This document shows positions 52,809 through 58,937 of a DNA stretch of 64,000 nucleotides, in pieces. The notes under the pieces are model-generated. The model was not told the DNA's origin and did not search any database. It worked only from the letters and a program-made list of their open reading frames with translations. A program made the position numbers and the translations under genes. Position 1 is the stretch's first letter. Each line of letters begins with the position of its first letter. The stretch lies in NCBI RefSeq assembly GCF_008107445.1, contig NZ_VSLD01000005.1:1-64000 (forward strand), read 5' to 3'. The stretch is from Arthrobacter echini (lineage in GTDB: Bacteria > Actinomycetota > Actinomycetes > Actinomycetales > Micrococcaceae).

Positions 52809-54445
52809 ACGCTCTGCCTGTCATCCATCATGCTGCGCAGGTACTCCGCCGTCTTGGCGGGGTCCTCCGAGGCGAGCTGGTCGATGTCCGAGCGCATGCG
52901 CTGCAGCTCGGTGTCGGCCGAGGCTGCCTGCAGGGCGCTCTGCACGGCCCCGACGTCGATCGAGGTGGTGTTCGGCGCAGGCTCGATGGGGCTGATGAGG
53001 GCCACCGCGGGGTCGAGGGCGGGAGCACTCGGCGCGGGGATGGCCGGGTAGACGCCCTGCAGCTCACCGAGGTCCAGGGGTTCGCGCCGCTGGCGGCGCG
53101 AACGGCGGGCGTAGACGATCAGGACGATGATCGCGACGAGCAGGATGGCCGCCACGATGGCCAGGGTCCGGATCAGCTCCGCACGCTGCGCTTCGGCCAG
53201 GGCCTTGTCAGCCTCGGCGAGGGCATCCGCAGCCGCCTGCGCGTCGGCGTTGTTGAACCGCAGCTCCTCGACCGTGACGATGTCGCCCCGCGCCGCATCG
53301 ATGCCCGCGGCGCTGGAGACCAGATCCGTGAGGGTCGCGACATTCAGATTGGCGGTGGCGCCCTGGTTGACCGCCACGGAGATGGTCTGCCTGTTGATGC
53401 CGCCGGCCGGGACGATGGTGGACTCCGTGGTCTTGTTCACGGCGTTGTTGCGCGTGCTGGTCTCGGAGTTGAACGTCCCGTCGCCGTTCGCGCCGCCCTC
53501 CGGCACGGCGATGTTGTCGGGGCCGAGGACGCCGGCATTGCCACGACCTGCTCCCTCGTACGCCTCGGTGGTGCTCGATTCGTTGAGGGCGGGGCCGTCC
53601 TCCGGCGTGGAGAAGCTCTCCTCCACACGCTCGCCGCTCTCGAGCTTCATGTCCGCGGCGACGACGACGGTCGCGTTGCCCACCCCGACCACGCGGTCGA
53701 GCATCGTCTGCACGGAGGCCGCGACGCGCTTCTCGTAGTCGGAGGCCTGCTGGTCCGAGCCGCCGGTTGCTCCGACGCCGACGGCGGAGAGCACCGTGCC
53801 CTGGGCGTCGATCACGGCGACGTCGGAGGCGTCCATGCGGTCGATCGAGGCGGACGTCAGATGCGTGATGGCCTGGACCTGGCTGCTCGAGAGCGTGGTG
53901 CCGGGCGTGGTCTCCACGAAGACGGAGGCCGTCGGCTTGCCCTGCTCGGCCACGAACACGGTGTCCTCGGGGATCGCGAGCCGCACGGTGGCGGTCTTGA
54001 CACCGTCGATCGCGGACACCGTGGCGGCCAGTTCGCCCTCCAGGGCCCGCTTGTAGGTGGTGGACTGCTGGAACTCCGAGGAGGTGACCCCCATGTCGTC
54101 GAGCAGGGAGTACCCGGCGGTGGACGACGACGGCAGGCCGGCGGAGGCCGCCTTGATCCGCTGGTCGTACACGGCGGTCTCGGGGACCATGATGGTCCCG
54201 CCGCCGTTGCTCAGCTCGTAGGGGACGCCATCGGTCTGCAGCTGGTCCACGATGGTGCTGGCGTCCTCACCGCTGAGCCCCGAGAACAGGGGCGTGTAGG
54301 AGGGCTTGGACAGCCAGGAGGTGAGGGCGATCCCACCGAGGAGCAGCACGGCGACGCCGATGATCGCGATGGTGCGCTGGGCTACGGTGAAGCTCTTGAC
54401 GGCGTCCCCGAGACGGGTGGCGGCGTTCGACATCGGGCTGGGCAT
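52805..54445 (-). CDS. fliF: Flagellar MS-ring protein FliF
   Basis: FliF (546 residues) forms the membrane base ring on which the motor is built. It has an N-terminal membrane helix (about 26-46, IAIIGVAVLLLGGIALTSW) and a YscJ-like domain with YTPLFSGLSGEDASTIVDQLQTDGVPYEL and TSSEFQQSTTYKRALEGELAATVSAIDGVKTATVRLAIPEDTVF. The periplasmic ring region follows, then a second helix (about 435-455, LAIVAAILLVAIIVLIVYARR). The cytoplasmic C-terminus ends in a FliG-binding segment. Its ATG overlaps the fliE stop by one base. Confidence 0.95.
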   Translation of the reverse strand: MPSPMSNAATRLGDAVKSFTVAQRTIAIIGVAVLLLGGIALTSWLSKPSYTPLFSGLSGEDASTIVDQLQTDGVPYELSNGGGTIMVPETAVYDQRIKAASAGLPSSSTAGYSLLDDMGVTSSEFQQSTTYKRALEGELAATVSAIDGVKTATVRLAIPEDTVFVAEQGKPTASVFVETTPGTTLSSSQVQAITHLTSASIDRMDASDVAVIDAQGTVLSAVGVGATGGSDQQASDYEKRVAASVQTMLDRVVGVGNATVVVAADMKLESGERVEESFSTPEDGPALNESSTTEAYEGAGRGNAGVLGPDNIAVPEGGANGDGTFNSETSTRNNAVNKTTESTIVPAGGINRQTISVAVNQGATANLNVATLTDLVSSAAGIDAARGDIVTVEELRFNNADAQAAADALAEADKALAEAQRAELIRTLAIVAAILLVAIIVLIVYARRSRRQRREPLDLGELQGVYPAIPAPSAPALDPAVALISPIEPAPNTTSIDVGAVQSALQAASADTELQRMRSDIDQLASEDPAKTAEYLRSMMDDRQSV

Positions 54446-54747
54446 CAGGCCTGCATCCTCATGATCTCGTTGAAGGCGTCAACGCCCTTGTTCCGGACGG
54501 CGGCGACGAGTTCGAGCGTCACCTGGGCGCGCGTCGAGGCGATCGTCGCGTTGTGGATGTCGCTCAGGTCGCCCGTGACGGCCTGGATGGCGAGTTCGTT
54601 CGAGGACGACTGCACGGACTGCAGGTTGTCCACGGCCGAGGTGAGCGAGGTTGCAAAACCCTCACCACCGGCGCCGGGGGCGGCGCCTGCCGCCGGCAGG
54701 TAGGAGGTCGCGGCGGGCTGGATGGCACCGAGTGCGGGAATGGGCAT
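54445..54747 (-). CDS. fliE: Flagellar hook-basal body protein FliE
   Basis: FliE (100 residues) joins the MS ring to the rod. The conserved GFATSLTSAVDNLQSVQSSSNELAIQAVTGDLSDIHNATIASTRAQVTLELVAAVRNKGVDAFNEIMRMQ covers residues about 30-99. I use the ATG at 54747, which overlaps the flgC stop by one base; the open frame upstream is flgC shadow. Confidence 0.95.
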   Translation of the reverse strand: MPIPALGAIQPAATSYLPAAGAAPGAGGEGFATSLTSAVDNLQSVQSSSNELAIQAVTGDLSDIHNATIASTRAQVTLELVAAVRNKGVDAFNEIMRMQA

Positions 54748-55139
54748 CAGGAACGTCCGATCTGGAGGGCGGCCTCGTAGGTTGCCTTGGCGCGGTCGAC
54801 GACGGCGGCATTGGCCTGGTAGCCGCGCTGGGCCATGATGAGCTGGCCCATCTGGGCGCTCATGTCGATGTCCGGGTAGCGGACGTACCCGGCCTCGTCC
54901 GCGAGGGGGTGGGAGGGTTCGTGGACCATGCGGCCCTCCGCGCTGCCGAACTCGGCGCCGGCCACGTAGGCACCCTGGCCGTTGCCGTCGGCCCGGGCCG
55001 TGATGTAGCGCTGCTGGAAGGCAGCGCCGTCGGTGGCGGTCACGGTGTTCGCGTTGGCCATGTTGTCGGCCACGGCGTCGAGCCACTTGCGATGGAGGGT
55101 CAGGCCCGTGCCGGAGATCCCGATGGCGTCGAAGGTCAT
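54747..55139 (-). CDS. flgC: Flagellar proximal rod protein FlgC
   Basis: FlgC (130 residues) is a proximal rod subunit. The N-terminus AIGISGTGLTLHRKWLDAVADNMANANTV shows the rod-protein pattern (usually AxNIANxxT). The C-terminus YVRYPDIDMSAQMGQLIMAQRGYQANAAVVDRAKATYEAALQIGR is the family end. ATG at 55139 overlaps the flgB stop by one base. Confidence 0.95.
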   Translation of the reverse strand: MTFDAIGISGTGLTLHRKWLDAVADNMANANTVTATDGAAFQQRYITARADGNGQGAYVAGAEFGSAEGRMVHEPSHPLADEAGYVRYPDIDMSAQMGQLIMAQRGYQANAAVVDRAKATYEAALQIGRS

Positions 55140-55480
55140 CAGGAGGTCCTGAGGGCTGCGCGGATGCTGGTGAAGGGACTCTCCACGGCCCGGGCCGCGA
55201 ACTGGAAGCGGAGCACGGTGTCGATGTTCGAGAGCGTCTCGGTGTCCAGGTTCACGTTGCTGCCGTTGAGCCGCGTCGGCTCGAGCGAGGTCTCGGTGGT
55301 GGCCTGCACACTGCCTCCCCCCACGGAGACAGAGCGCGCCAGGGCGTCCTCGAAGCTGACCCGCTCGGCGTGGAAGCCGGGCGTGTTCACATTGGCGATG
55401 TTGTTCGCCGTGACGCGCTGGCGCAGGGCCAGCCCATCGAGGGCGCTTCGCAGGGCGAGCGAATGTACGGAATCGAGCAC
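55139..55480 (-). CDS. flgB: Flagellar proximal rod protein FlgB
   Basis: FlgB (113 residues from the GTG at 55480) is a proximal rod subunit. VLDSVHSLALRSALDGLALRQRVTANNIANVNTPGFHAERVSFEDAL is the family N-terminus, and FQFAARAVESPFTSIRAALR ends it. An in-frame TTG at 55504 would add eight residues, but a good GGAGAAGG ribosome site lies 10 bases before the GTG and overlaps that extension. It is the first gene of the rod-hook operon, behind a sigma-28-like promoter. Confidence 0.93.
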   Translation of the reverse strand: MLDSVHSLALRSALDGLALRQRVTANNIANVNTPGFHAERVSFEDALARSVSVGGGSVQATTETSLEPTRLNGSNVNLDTETLSNIDTVLRFQFAARAVESPFTSIRAALRTS

Positions 55481-55557
55481 GGCGGCAGAACCTTCTCCAG
55501 GCAAGGCTGAGCGGCCGATCCATGGCCTGCGGGTGAGCTATCCATGCTCACCGGGGA

Positions 55558-55586
55558 CTATCGGATGCCTACCGGTAGGTGGTTAG
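55558..55586 (-). promoter_or_regulatory. Sigma-28-like promoter before flgB
   Basis: On the minus strand CCTAA (ending at 55583) and CCGATAG (55564-55558) are separated by 18 bases, the same signature and spacing as at fliC. The spacer contains a perfect 12-base palindrome CCTACCGGTAGG. A transcript would have a leader of about 70 bases before flgB. Confidence 0.6.
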
Positions 55587-55605
55587 GAGCTACCGGGAAG
55601 GACTT

Positions 55606-55938
55606 TCAGCCCGTGGTGTCCACATAGACGGACGCCTGCTGCGGCAGTGTGGCCGCGCGCACCGATCCGACGGCGGTGCGGTGACGCCGCAGTGTCGCGA
55701 GTTCCCCGCCCAGGTGCACCAGGGCGACACGCTGGCGCTCGTGGATCCGCAGGGCGCGTTCCAGCAGGTCCGACGGAACAGGGCCGGTGAGATCCGCCGG
55801 GCTCCAGTCGCCGAGGGCAGGGGCCTGCCCCACGGGTGCGGAGGATGAGAGGCTTGCCACGATGGCGCCGTCGACGGCGGCCTCCAACTCGTCGAGGACG
55901 GAGGTCCAGGCCGCGTGATGCTCGTCGTCAGCCGACAC
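55606..55938 (-). CDS. Small helical flagellar protein in fliT position
   Basis: The protein has 110 residues from the GTG at 55938. Sequence is not clearly homologous to a named family by eye. It is predicted helical at both ends (EHHAAWTSVLDELEAAVDGAIVASL and PSDLLERALRIHERQRVALVHLGGELATLRRHRTAV), with a Pro-rich middle. It overlaps fliS by 11 bases and precedes flgB. The gene after fliS is usually fliT, the FliD export chaperone, so that role is inferred from position and helical character. Earlier starts in the same frame are fliS shadow. Confidence 0.6.
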   Translation of the reverse strand: MSADDEHHAAWTSVLDELEAAVDGAIVASLSSSAPVGQAPALGDWSPADLTGPVPSDLLERALRIHERQRVALVHLGGELATLRRHRTAVGSVRAATLPQQASVYVDTTG

Positions 55939-56371
55939 CGAGCACTCCCACCGGCTGGAGCGCCGTCGTGTCCGTGGGCGGCAGTGCCTGGCCGGTAGCG
56001 GCTGCCTCGTGCCAGGCCTGCCGCAGGGGCTCGAGGATCTGCGCGCACTCCGTCGTCTTGTGCCGGTCCCGGGTGGTGTTGGCCTCGACGAGGGTCTGGC
56101 GCACATACGTGTAGAGGGACATGAGTCCGTCGGCTCCGTCCCACACATCGGTCCGCAGCGAGGACATCAGCTCCGCGAGGATGTCCTGGGCGTGGAGGAG
56201 ATTCGCGGAGGCCACCGGCCAGTCCTGCGTCTCCTGTGCGACACCCGCCCGCGCGAGATCGAGCAGCAGCCGGTCGTAGAGCATGGTGAGCAGGCCGGCG
56301 GGCGTGGCCGAGAGCACGGCGTCCTGCACGTACTGTGACCGCTTGGCCTGATAGCCGTTCAGCTGCAGCAT
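55928..56371 (-). CDS. fliS: Flagellar export chaperone FliS
   Basis: FliS (147 residues from the ATG at 56371) is the cytoplasmic chaperone of flagellin. QVxxYxx-type start (LNGYQAKRSQYVQDAVLSATPAGLLTMLYDRLLLDLARA) and MSSLRTDVWDGADGLMSLYTYVRQTLVEANTTRD match the four-helix family. A good AGGAG site lies seven bases upstream, which favours ATG over the TTG one codon earlier. The ATG overlaps the fliD stop as TGATG. The C-terminal about 25 residues are an unconserved tail. Confidence 0.94.
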   Translation of the reverse strand: MLQLNGYQAKRSQYVQDAVLSATPAGLLTMLYDRLLLDLARAGVAQETQDWPVASANLLHAQDILAELMSSLRTDVWDGADGLMSLYTYVRQTLVEANTTRDRHKTTECAQILEPLRQAWHEAAATGQALPPTDTTALQPVGVLGVG

Positions 56372-57726
56372 CAATTACTCCTGGAGGGGATGGTGGCGAG
56401 TTGGGAGGAGAGCCAGTCGCCCTGGGACTGCAGCTTGGACAGCTGGACCTCGAGCGCGGCGTAGGTGCGCTCCAGGGTGGCGCGGCGCTTGTCGAGGGAC
56501 AGGTCCATCGAGGCCACGCGGTCGTTCATGGACCGGACGCTCGACTCCTGGCTCTGGATGCGCCGGGTGAGATCGCCGTCGAACTTGTCGGAGGCTGCCT
56601 TGCCCGCATCGGCGACGCGGGCAGAGAGACGGGTCAGCGCGTCCTTGACCTGGTCGGGATCGGCTGCCAGGGCGGCTGCGAATTTCTTCTCGTCGAACTC
56701 CACGGTGCCGGATCTGGTGAGATTGATCCCCAGCTCGGCGGTGGAGCGGCCGTCCACCGGGCCGGTGGCGGCGGTCAGGACCGACTGCGCGATGCCCCGG
56801 ACGGCGCTGTCACCCGTGAATCTGCCCGAGGTGGGCGCTGCACTCGCGGTGGCACCGGGCGTCACCCTCGTATTGGCGGCGACGAAGGAGAGAACACTCT
56901 GCAGGGAGTCCACGAGCTCCTTGGCCAGCTTCGTGGTGCCCTCGGTGTCAGCTCCGACGGTGATGGAGACAGGGTCGGTACTCACCTTCGCGGCGGTGAC
57001 CGTCACGCCCGGGAGGAGATCGGCGAAGGTGTTGGACGACGACGTGACGACCTGCTCGGCCGTCGACCCGCCCCAGAGCACGAGCTCGGCGTCCTGGGCG
57101 GTGCGCACCGTCGCGGCACCCGGCTCGGCGAAGAGATCCGTGGAGGGATCTGCCGCTCCGCGGAAGACGCTGAAGCCGTTCTCCGCTCCCGGCTCCGTGG
57201 CCGTGAACTGCAGGCGGTACTGCTGCACGCCGTCCACCTTGCCGGCGGTGACCTTCGTGGCCGTGATGCCGGCGCCGGCCTTGTTGACGGCCGCGACGAC
57301 GTCGTCGAGGGACCCGGTGGTCTGCACCTCGGTGGTGGTACCGTTCGCGGCCCGGATGGTCAGCGTGGAGGCCTCGGCGGAGAAGGCGGTCATGGCGCCG
57401 GTGACGGAGCTCTGCGCCTGTGCGAGCTGCCGCACGGTGAAGTCGAGGGATCCGGCCCGGGCGGTGGAGGCGGCGGTGACACTTGCCGCGTCGCTGCTGC
57501 TCGTCGCGGTGAAGAGATCGAGCGCCTGGGGCTTCGCGGTCTTCGTGGCGAGCTCGGTGAGGGCGCCGAGACGCGTATTGAGTTGCTGGAGCGAGGTGAT
57601 GAAGCCCTGCGTGGAGGAGGCCTTCGCCTTGAGCATGGCCTGCGGCCGGGCCTCGACCTGCATGAGCTGGCCGATGAGCTCCTTGGTCTTCAGCCCGCTG
57701 GCGATGCCGTCGATGGAGAACGCCAT
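56371..57726 (-). CDS. fliD: Flagellar filament cap protein FliD
   Basis: FliD (451 residues from the ATG at 57726) caps the filament and guides flagellin folding. FliD_N is MAFSIDGIASGLKTKELIGQLMQVEARPQAMLKAK (1-35) and continues to about 100. The FliD_C region (about 200-440) ends in helices with FDGDLTRRIQSQESSVRSMNDRVASMDLSLDKRRATLERTYAALEVQLSKLQSQGDWL. The frame upstream of 57726 is not family-like. It lies after the fliC terminator and is followed by fliS and the fliT-like gene. Confidence 0.94.
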   Translation of the reverse strand: MAFSIDGIASGLKTKELIGQLMQVEARPQAMLKAKASSTQGFITSLQQLNTRLGALTELATKTAKPQALDLFTATSSSDAASVTAASTARAGSLDFTVRQLAQAQSSVTGAMTAFSAEASTLTIRAANGTTTEVQTTGSLDDVVAAVNKAGAGITATKVTAGKVDGVQQYRLQFTATEPGAENGFSVFRGAADPSTDLFAEPGAATVRTAQDAELVLWGGSTAEQVVTSSSNTFADLLPGVTVTAAKVSTDPVSITVGADTEGTTKLAKELVDSLQSVLSFVAANTRVTPGATASAAPTSGRFTGDSAVRGIAQSVLTAATGPVDGRSTAELGINLTRSGTVEFDEKKFAAALAADPDQVKDALTRLSARVADAGKAASDKFDGDLTRRIQSQESSVRSMNDRVASMDLSLDKRRATLERTYAALEVQLSKLQSQGDWLSSQLATIPSRSN

Positions 57727-57784
57727 GGAAGTGCCTCTCGTATGGGGCTGGAACTGGGGAGCCGGGATACTGCGGAGAGGCAAA

Positions 57785-57832
57785 TGCACGGTGGCAGGAC
57801 CGTCGGTCCAGGATCAATCCCGCCACCGTGCA
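57785..57832 (-). terminator. Hairpin terminator after fliC
   Basis: TGCACGGTGGC (57785-57795) pairs perfectly with GCCACCGTGCA (57822-57832). A smaller GGACCG/CGGTCC hairpin lies inside the loop. It sits 23 bases after the flagellin stop and before fliD. It probably limits read-through so that flagellin is made in excess. Confidence 0.75.
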
Positions 57833-57854
57833 CTTTCGCCTACATTCCCACCGT

Positions 57855-58685
57855 CTAGCGGAGGAGCTGAAGGACACCCTGGTTCATCTGGTTGGCCTGC
57901 GCGAGCATCGCGGTACCGGCCTGCGAGAGGATGTTCGAGCGGGTGAAGTCCGCCATCTCCTTCGCCATGTCGGTGTCCGAGATGCGGGACTTGGCCGCCG
58001 AGAGGTTCTCCTGCGAGACGTTGATGCTGTTGATCGCGGACTCGAAGCGGTTCTGCACGGCACCGAGCTCGGAGCGCGTCGTGGAGACACCCTTGATGGC
58101 GGTGTCCACGGCAGCGATCGTGGTGAGTGCGTTTGCCGCAGAATCGAAATCCAGGGCGCCGATCGTGGTCCCGAGCGTCGAGATGTTGGCTCCCGAGAGG
58201 TCCACGCCGATCTGGTCGTTCGCCTCGACGCTTCCTGCACCCACCTGGAACTTCAGATCGGCAGTGCCGTCCAGCAGCTTGATCCCGTTGAAGTTGGTCG
58301 AAGCACCGATCCGGGTGAGTTCCTCGGATAGCGCCGTGACCTCGGTCTTGATGGCCGTACGAGCATCCGCGTTGTTCGAGTCGTTACCGGACTGGACCGC
58401 CAGGTCACGGACTCGCTGCAGGATGCTGTGGACCTCGGTCAGCGATCCTTCAGCGGTCTGCACCACGCTGATGCCGTCCTGGGCGTTGCGGGCTGCAACT
58501 CCCAGTCCACCGATCTGCGAGCGCAGGCCCTCGGAGATCGCCAGGCCGGCGGCGTCGTCGGCTGCACGGTTGATGCGCAGGCCGCTGGAGAGCTTCTCCA
58601 GCGACTTCGAGACGTCGTTCTGGGTGTTGGAGAGATTGCGGTACGCGGTGTTTGCTGCGGTGTTGGTGTTGATCTGGAAACCCAT
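57855..58685 (-). CDS. fliC: Flagellin
   Basis: This 276-residue flagellin is the filament subunit. The N-terminal D0/D1 part (MGFQINTNTAANTAYRNLSNTQNDVSKSLEKLSSGLRINRAADDAAGLAISEGLRSQI) and C-terminal D1/D0 part (AINSINVSQENLSAAKSRISDTDMAKEMADFTRSNILSQAGTAMLAQANQMNQGVLQLLR) are well conserved. The variable centre is only about 100 residues, so the surface domains are minimal. The start at 58685 has a GGAGG site eight bases upstream; earlier in-frame codons are rejected. It has its own sigma-28-like promoter, a CsrA-type leader hairpin and a terminator, so it is a single-gene unit. Confidence 0.97.
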   Translation of the reverse strand: MGFQINTNTAANTAYRNLSNTQNDVSKSLEKLSSGLRINRAADDAAGLAISEGLRSQIGGLGVAARNAQDGISVVQTAEGSLTEVHSILQRVRDLAVQSGNDSNNADARTAIKTEVTALSEELTRIGASTNFNGIKLLDGTADLKFQVGAGSVEANDQIGVDLSGANISTLGTTIGALDFDSAANALTTIAAVDTAIKGVSTTRSELGAVQNRFESAINSINVSQENLSAAKSRISDTDMAKEMADFTRSNILSQAGTAMLAQANQMNQGVLQLLR

Positions 58686-58692
58686 GATGTAT

Positions 58693-58737
58693 TCCTCCGT
58701 GAAAGGGTTGCTTGCGCCGGCCCGTCCATGGGCCAGC
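58693..58737 (-). promoter_or_regulatory. CsrA-binding-like leader of flagellin mRNA
   Basis: In the minus-strand transcript GCTGGCCC and GGGCCGGC (58737-58730 and 58723-58716) form an 8-pair stem whose loop is AUGGAC, with GGA exposed. Eighteen or so bases later the ribosome site ACGGAGGAA (58700-58693) holds a second GGA. Paired GGA sites, one in a hairpin loop and one at the Shine-Dalgarno, are the known CsrA layout. Confidence 0.65.
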
Positions 58738-58745
58738 ACCAGGAG

Positions 58746-58774
58746 CTATCGGTCTGCGCCCCGGGGCGTGTTAG
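58746..58774 (-). promoter_or_regulatory. Sigma-28-like promoter of fliC
   Basis: On the minus strand CCTAA (ending at 58771) and CCGATAG (58752-58746) are separated by 18 bases. The spacer holds a 12-base palindrome CGCCCCGGGGCG. The -10 resembles the GCCGATAA-type element of FliA/SigD promoters. The predicted leader is about 55 bases. Confidence 0.65.
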
Positions 58775-58937
58775 GAATCGATGGAAGTATTTTTTTCCAG
58801 GACGGCCAGACGCAGGCTCGACCAAGTTTTCGCCGTGGGTTGGGTCGCGGTGCGGCATCCTCGGTCCCCTCGGCCCGGCATGGCCCTATGCTCATGCTGT
58901 TGTGATCAGATTCCTGATCCTGTGGACAAGGGAGTGC

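Noticed and set aside
58716-58737. Hairpin before fliC as a terminator of an upstream gene
   Set aside because: The gene upstream on that side is transcribed away from it, and the hairpin lies within the predicted fliC leader.
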